DNA from: an uncultured Acidobacteriia bacterium
GTDB taxonomy: Bacteria; Acidobacteriota; Terriglobia; Bryobacterales; Bryobacteraceae
Assembly (NCBI GenBank): GCA_903875575.1
Contig: CAIQWJ010000030.1
Span: 1-64,000 of the forward strand
DNA length: 64,000 nucleotides
Direction: 5' to 3'
A model generated the notes under the pieces. It saw only the letters and a list, made by a program, of their open reading frames with translations, searched no databases and was not told where the DNA came from. Shown in pieces: positions 61,115 through 64,000 of the stretch. The position numbers and the translations under genes are program-made. Within the stretch, counting starts at the first letter, position 1. Each line of letters begins with the position of its first letter.

Positions 61115-62941
61115 CTACTGAAGGTCTTTGCCGGTGAGCAGGCGACCCAGAACAGGGAGCGGTACGCCACCCTCTTTGAGTGCGCGGTCATGGAAGTCGT
61201 GCAGCGAAAACGCGCCGCCCTGGGATTGCTTCACCAGTTCACGAACCCGCAGCCAGTCGCGCCAGCCAGCAAAGTAAGTCGGCAACTGCGCCGACGACAA
61301 CTTCGCCCGGCGTAACTTACCGACCGCTTCCTCATGCTCCTGGAACGCCATCTTCTCCATCAGTTCCATCGCCTGATCGTCAGTCATCCGGTTGGTCTGC
61401 ATGCGGATATCCAGAATGGCGTTGGCGTCGACGCGAAGTTCCTGTTTGAGGAACGTCAGTCGCAGTTCCGGTGCACTGTTCATATAGCCTTCGTCGAGCA
61501 TGGTCTGCGTGATGTATTGCGCCCAGCCTTCCACATAGGGGGTGTTACTGAAAAGGGCGCGCAGGACGCCGCGCGGCTTGGGCTGCACGGCATTGGCGAA
61601 CTCCGCCTGCACGTAGTGCCCGGGCATTGCCTCATGCAGCGTCAGAAGCTGAAGGTTGTAGAAGTTGTATTCGCGCAGCTTCGATTCCACCCGCTCCTTC
61701 GGCCAATCGGAGGGAATCGGCGTCAGCCAGTAGTAGCCGCCAAGCTGTGGTTCAAATACGGGAGCCGGATCGAAACCAGCCACAGAGTAGATGCCGCGCT
61801 CGAACTCCGGGGTCGGAATCACCTGGAGATTGCTCCCCGCCGGCAGGGTGAGAATATTCTTCGCTTTTGCGAAATTACGGGCATCTTCCAGGTCCTTCTT
61901 CACGTCGCCCATATAACTGGCAGGGGTCGAATGATCCTGCGCGATATGGTCCAGAACTTCCTTCACCACTTTGTTCTCGCGATCATCGCCCGTCAGGTCT
62001 GCATGATCCTTGTGGTCCGCGTACCATTTGGCATGCAGGGGCAGGGAAATCTCCAGCATCTGCGCGCGCACCGCCTTCAAACGTGCTTCGGCGTCGGCCA
62101 GCACCTGATCGGGCGTACGATCCGTTGCCAGCGCCAGGCGGAATTTCGCGGCGTATTTCTCGGGTCCCAGGCGCCAATCTGCGTTGAAGCCTCCCGGACC
62201 GCCCGGGCCACCCTGACCGCGCCCCGCCCTGCGTGGCAACTCTTCCGTAAGAAATCGATTGAAGCCGCGCAACGCGTCCAGCGCAGGCCCCGCGGCCGCG
62301 TCATAATCCGCCTTCAAAGCGGCAGGAACTTCCGCGCGCAGCGTCTTGTCCACCAGTTCAACGTTGCCCTCATTCTCCTCCACTGCCACCTTTGCCCATT
62401 CCGGCGGTGCCTGCCGCAACTGCCGTCGTGCCGTCTCCATGAACTGCGGCACCTTGTTCATACGGGCAATGATGTGGCCGAACCTGACATCCTTTGCCGC
62501 ATATTCCAGAAGAAACGGGTTGTAAAGCGCGTCTCCCACCAGTTCCACGTACGATTGCGGGCTTCTCTGCCACGTCTGAGCCATATCCGAATCGAACAGA
62601 GCGAGCCCGATCTGCGAGTCAATGATTTCGTAATCGGCGCGATCCTCGGGCGTTAGAGCGTTCTTATCGAAAGCTTCCATGCGCTTGTGGAAGTCCACAT
62701 AGAAGTCGCGCTGCTGCTGCAAGGCCCGGTTTCCCACGTCGTCCAGCTGCGTGTCAAACATCACGCCGCCGTACTGGTGCAGGCCCTGGCTCGACGCGAA
62801 AACCGGCGAGAACGACAGCGACTTGTACACAAACTCTTCGGCCAGTTTCGGGAACTCGCTGCTGGAGGAACTGTATCCGCAGGAGACTGTCACCAGAGAG
62901 AACAGAGCGACAACAGGAAGAGTAATCGGAATGAATCGCAT
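61115..62941 (-). CDS. DUF885 lipoprotein (M32/S9-like hydrolase relative)
   Basis: A 608-residue lipoprotein: signal MRFIPITLPVVALFSLVTVSCGYS with a lipobox Cys. The DUF885 body has the metal-peptidase-like block LQLLTLHEAMPGHYVQAEFA (His-Glu-x3-His) and the matching TPYVEGWAQYITQTMLDEGY. The N-terminal part is helical, with a Gly/Arg/Pro-rich loop (RRAGRGQGGPGGPGGFN) at about residues 245-260. A TATAAT -10 box ends 7 bases before the ATG. I chose 62941 over 63058, since only the former starts with the signal peptide. Probably cleaves peptides at the envelope; the substrate is unknown. Confidence 0.9.
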   Translation of the reverse strand: MRFIPITLPVVALFSLVTVSCGYSSSSSEFPKLAEEFVYKSLSFSPVFASSQGLHQYGGVMFDTQLDDVGNRALQQQRDFYVDFHKRMEAFDKNALTPEDRADYEIIDSQIGLALFDSDMAQTWQRSPQSYVELVGDALYNPFLLEYAAKDVRFGHIIARMNKVPQFMETARRQLRQAPPEWAKVAVEENEGNVELVDKTLRAEVPAALKADYDAAAGPALDALRGFNRFLTEELPRRAGRGQGGPGGPGGFNADWRLGPEKYAAKFRLALATDRTPDQVLADAEARLKAVRAQMLEISLPLHAKWYADHKDHADLTGDDRENKVVKEVLDHIAQDHSTPASYMGDVKKDLEDARNFAKAKNILTLPAGSNLQVIPTPEFERGIYSVAGFDPAPVFEPQLGGYYWLTPIPSDWPKERVESKLREYNFYNLQLLTLHEAMPGHYVQAEFANAVQPKPRGVLRALFSNTPYVEGWAQYITQTMLDEGYMNSAPELRLTFLKQELRVDANAILDIRMQTNRMTDDQAMELMEKMAFQEHEEAVGKLRRAKLSSAQLPTYFAGWRDWLRVRELVKQSQGGAFSLHDFHDRALKEGGVPLPVLGRLLTGKDLQ

Positions 62942-62948
62942 TGCCTGA

Positions 62949-62954
62949 ATTATA
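62949..62954 (-). promoter_or_regulatory. Perfect TATAAT -10 box giving a leaderless DUF885 mRNA
   Basis: TATAAT on the minus strand ends 7 bases before the ATG at 62941, so transcription should begin at or within a base or two of the start codon. The 17 bases upstream carry no good -35. The position just before the start implies a leaderless message. Confidence 0.5.
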
Positions 62955-63043
62955 CGGGAGATCTGGTCGTGCGCGTACTCAGCGCGCCGTCTGGCCCGGG
63001 TTGCTGACATTTTGGCGGTCACTTCGTGCCAGAATAGCCCTAT

Positions 63044-64000
63044 ATGAAGACATTCCATGCGGCGCTCACCAGCGCCCTGTTAACCGCTTCTCTGTTTGCC
63101 GGGCACGCACTCGCCCAGACGGCTTCCGACCAGAAAGACGTTAAGGTATTCGATCCGGCAGCGATTGATCGCAGTGTCGATCCCTGCGCAAACTTTTATC
63201 AATATGCTTGTGGAACATGGCTGAAGAATAATCCCATCCCTGCGGATCAGGCGTCGTGGGGACGTTTCAGCGAACTCAACGAACGTAATCGCGTCATCCT
63301 GCGCGACATTTTGGAAGCGGCTGCGGCCGCGAAAACGCGCGACGCGGTGAACCAGAAGATCGGCGACTATTACGCTTCCTGCCTTGACGAAAAGGCAATC
63401 GAAGCAAAGGGGCTCAAGGTGGTGCAGCCCGAGTTCAAGGGCATCGATGGTATGAAAACACCCGCCGATCTTGCCCCGGTGATTGCCCATCTCCATCGGC
63501 TCGGAATCAATGTGCTGTTCAATATCTCTTCCGGTCAGGACTTCAAAGACTCCACCGCCGTGATTGGTAACGCCGATCAGGGCGGTCTCGGTCTGCCCGA
63601 ACGCGATTATTATTTCCGCGATGACGAGCGTTCCGCAGCCACCCGTAAGGAATACGTGGCTCACCTCGCCCGCCTTCTGAAACTGATGGGGATTCCGGAA
63701 GCGCAAGCCGCCAAACAGGCTGACGACGTGATGAAACTGGAGACAGCGATGGCGAAAGCCTCAATGGACGTCACTTCCAGGCGAGACCCCGCCTCGATTT
63801 ACCACATGATGACACTGGCTCAGTTTGAAGGGCTGTCCGACTCCTTCGCCTGGAGTAAGTACTTTGCCGTCCTCGAGGCTCCGAAAATGGACAAACTCAA
63901 CGTTGTGGTCCCGGATTTCTTCAAGGCGCAGGAAGCCCTGATCAAGTCTCAACCTCTTGCCGTCTGGAAGACGTATCTCAAACTTCATCTGGTCAGCTCA
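63044..64000 (+). CDS. M13-family metallopeptidase, N-terminal part (runs off window)
   Basis: 319 codons are visible. A signal peptide (LTSALLTASLFAGHALAQ) is followed by the M13/neprilysin start: VDPCANFYQYACGTWLKNNP, IPADQASWGRFSELNERNRV, GDYYASCLDEKAIEAKGLK and GLGLPERDYYFRDDERSAAT. These are the conserved opening blocks of PepO/neprilysin-like enzymes, whose HExxH zinc site comes near residue 500 and lies beyond the window. It is divergent from the DUF885 gene, and both may be envelope peptidases. The start at 63044 has no strong Shine-Dalgarno. Confidence 0.93.
   Translation, partial: MKTFHAALTSALLTASLFAGHALAQTASDQKDVKVFDPAAIDRSVDPCANFYQYACGTWLKNNPIPADQASWGRFSELNERNRVILRDILEAAAAAKTRDAVNQKIGDYYASCLDEKAIEAKGLKVVQPEFKGIDGMKTPADLAPVIAHLHRLGINVLFNISSGQDFKDSTAVIGNADQGGLGLPERDYYFRDDERSAATRKEYVAHLARLLKLMGIPEAQAAKQADDVMKLETAMAKASMDVTSRRDPASIYHMMTLAQFEGLSDSFAWSKYFAVLEAPKMDKLNVVVPDFFKAQEALIKSQPLAVWKTYLKLHLVSS

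Overview
The window is a stretch of high-GC bacterial chromosome. Several signs point to the phylum Acidobacteria, probably the Bryobacterales/Solibacter side, although no rRNA is present to prove it. They are a VWA protein of the type almost restricted to that phylum, a planctomycete/acidobacterial-style DUF1549/DUF1553 plus DUF1501 pair, a T2SS operon with acidobacterial-looking GspC/L/M, and many short-leader genes with weak ribosome binding sites. The assignment is inference from family knowledge.

Layout. 1-600: the end of a lost insertion sequence beside a broken gamma-glutamyltransferase start, then tRNA-Thr(CGT). 740-4180: a D-threonine aldolase/D-serine dehydratase-like PLP enzyme, an alpha-carbonic anhydrase, an imidazolonepropionase-like amidohydrolase that has lost its metal ligands, and a small membrane protein. 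4295-17640 (minus strand): one long, translationally coupled operon that starts with an ECF sigma factor and its zinc anti-sigma factor, then a secreted protein and a near-complete type II secretion system (gspE-F-G-H-I-J-K-L-M-C-x-D). Almost every junction overlaps, except a roughly 200-bp gap between gspJ and gspK that carries a palindromic repeat. 17640-17995: an AT-rich divergent control region.

17995-32042 (plus strand): a compact 14-kb block of phage structural genes: small and large terminase, portal, scaffold, P22-type coat, connectors, tail tube, chaperones, a very short tape measure and tail-tip proteins. It has no visible integrase, repressor, replication or lysis genes, so it resembles a gene transfer agent or a stripped prophage. 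The coat gene sits between two perfect tetraloop hairpins, and the tail-hub gene carries a one-base frameshift. A Wzt-like polysaccharide-export ATPase follows after 18 bp.

33325-39981: two cytochrome c-helix-hairpin-helix fusion proteins flank the giant cytochrome-type DUF1549/DUF1553 protein, its Tat-exported DUF1501 partner and a secreted unknown. 40000-42495: a TolC-type outer-membrane channel with a MacB/FtsX-type permease. 42593-45826: an oxidative pentose phosphate operon (glucose-6-phosphate dehydrogenase, ROK/polyphosphate glucokinase, 6-phosphogluconate dehydrogenase). 45828-47332: small membrane protein, RNase HII and ribosomal protein L19. 47385-55502: exported unknown, ABC-2 exporter, STAS protein, membrane glycosyltransferase, MsbA-like exporter and VWA protein. 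55504-57685: molybdopterin biosynthesis genes (mogA-moaC-moeA). 57722-64000: small DUF3592-like protein, PQQ quinoprotein, MFS transporter, DUF885 lipoprotein, and the start of an M13 metallopeptidase that runs off the window.
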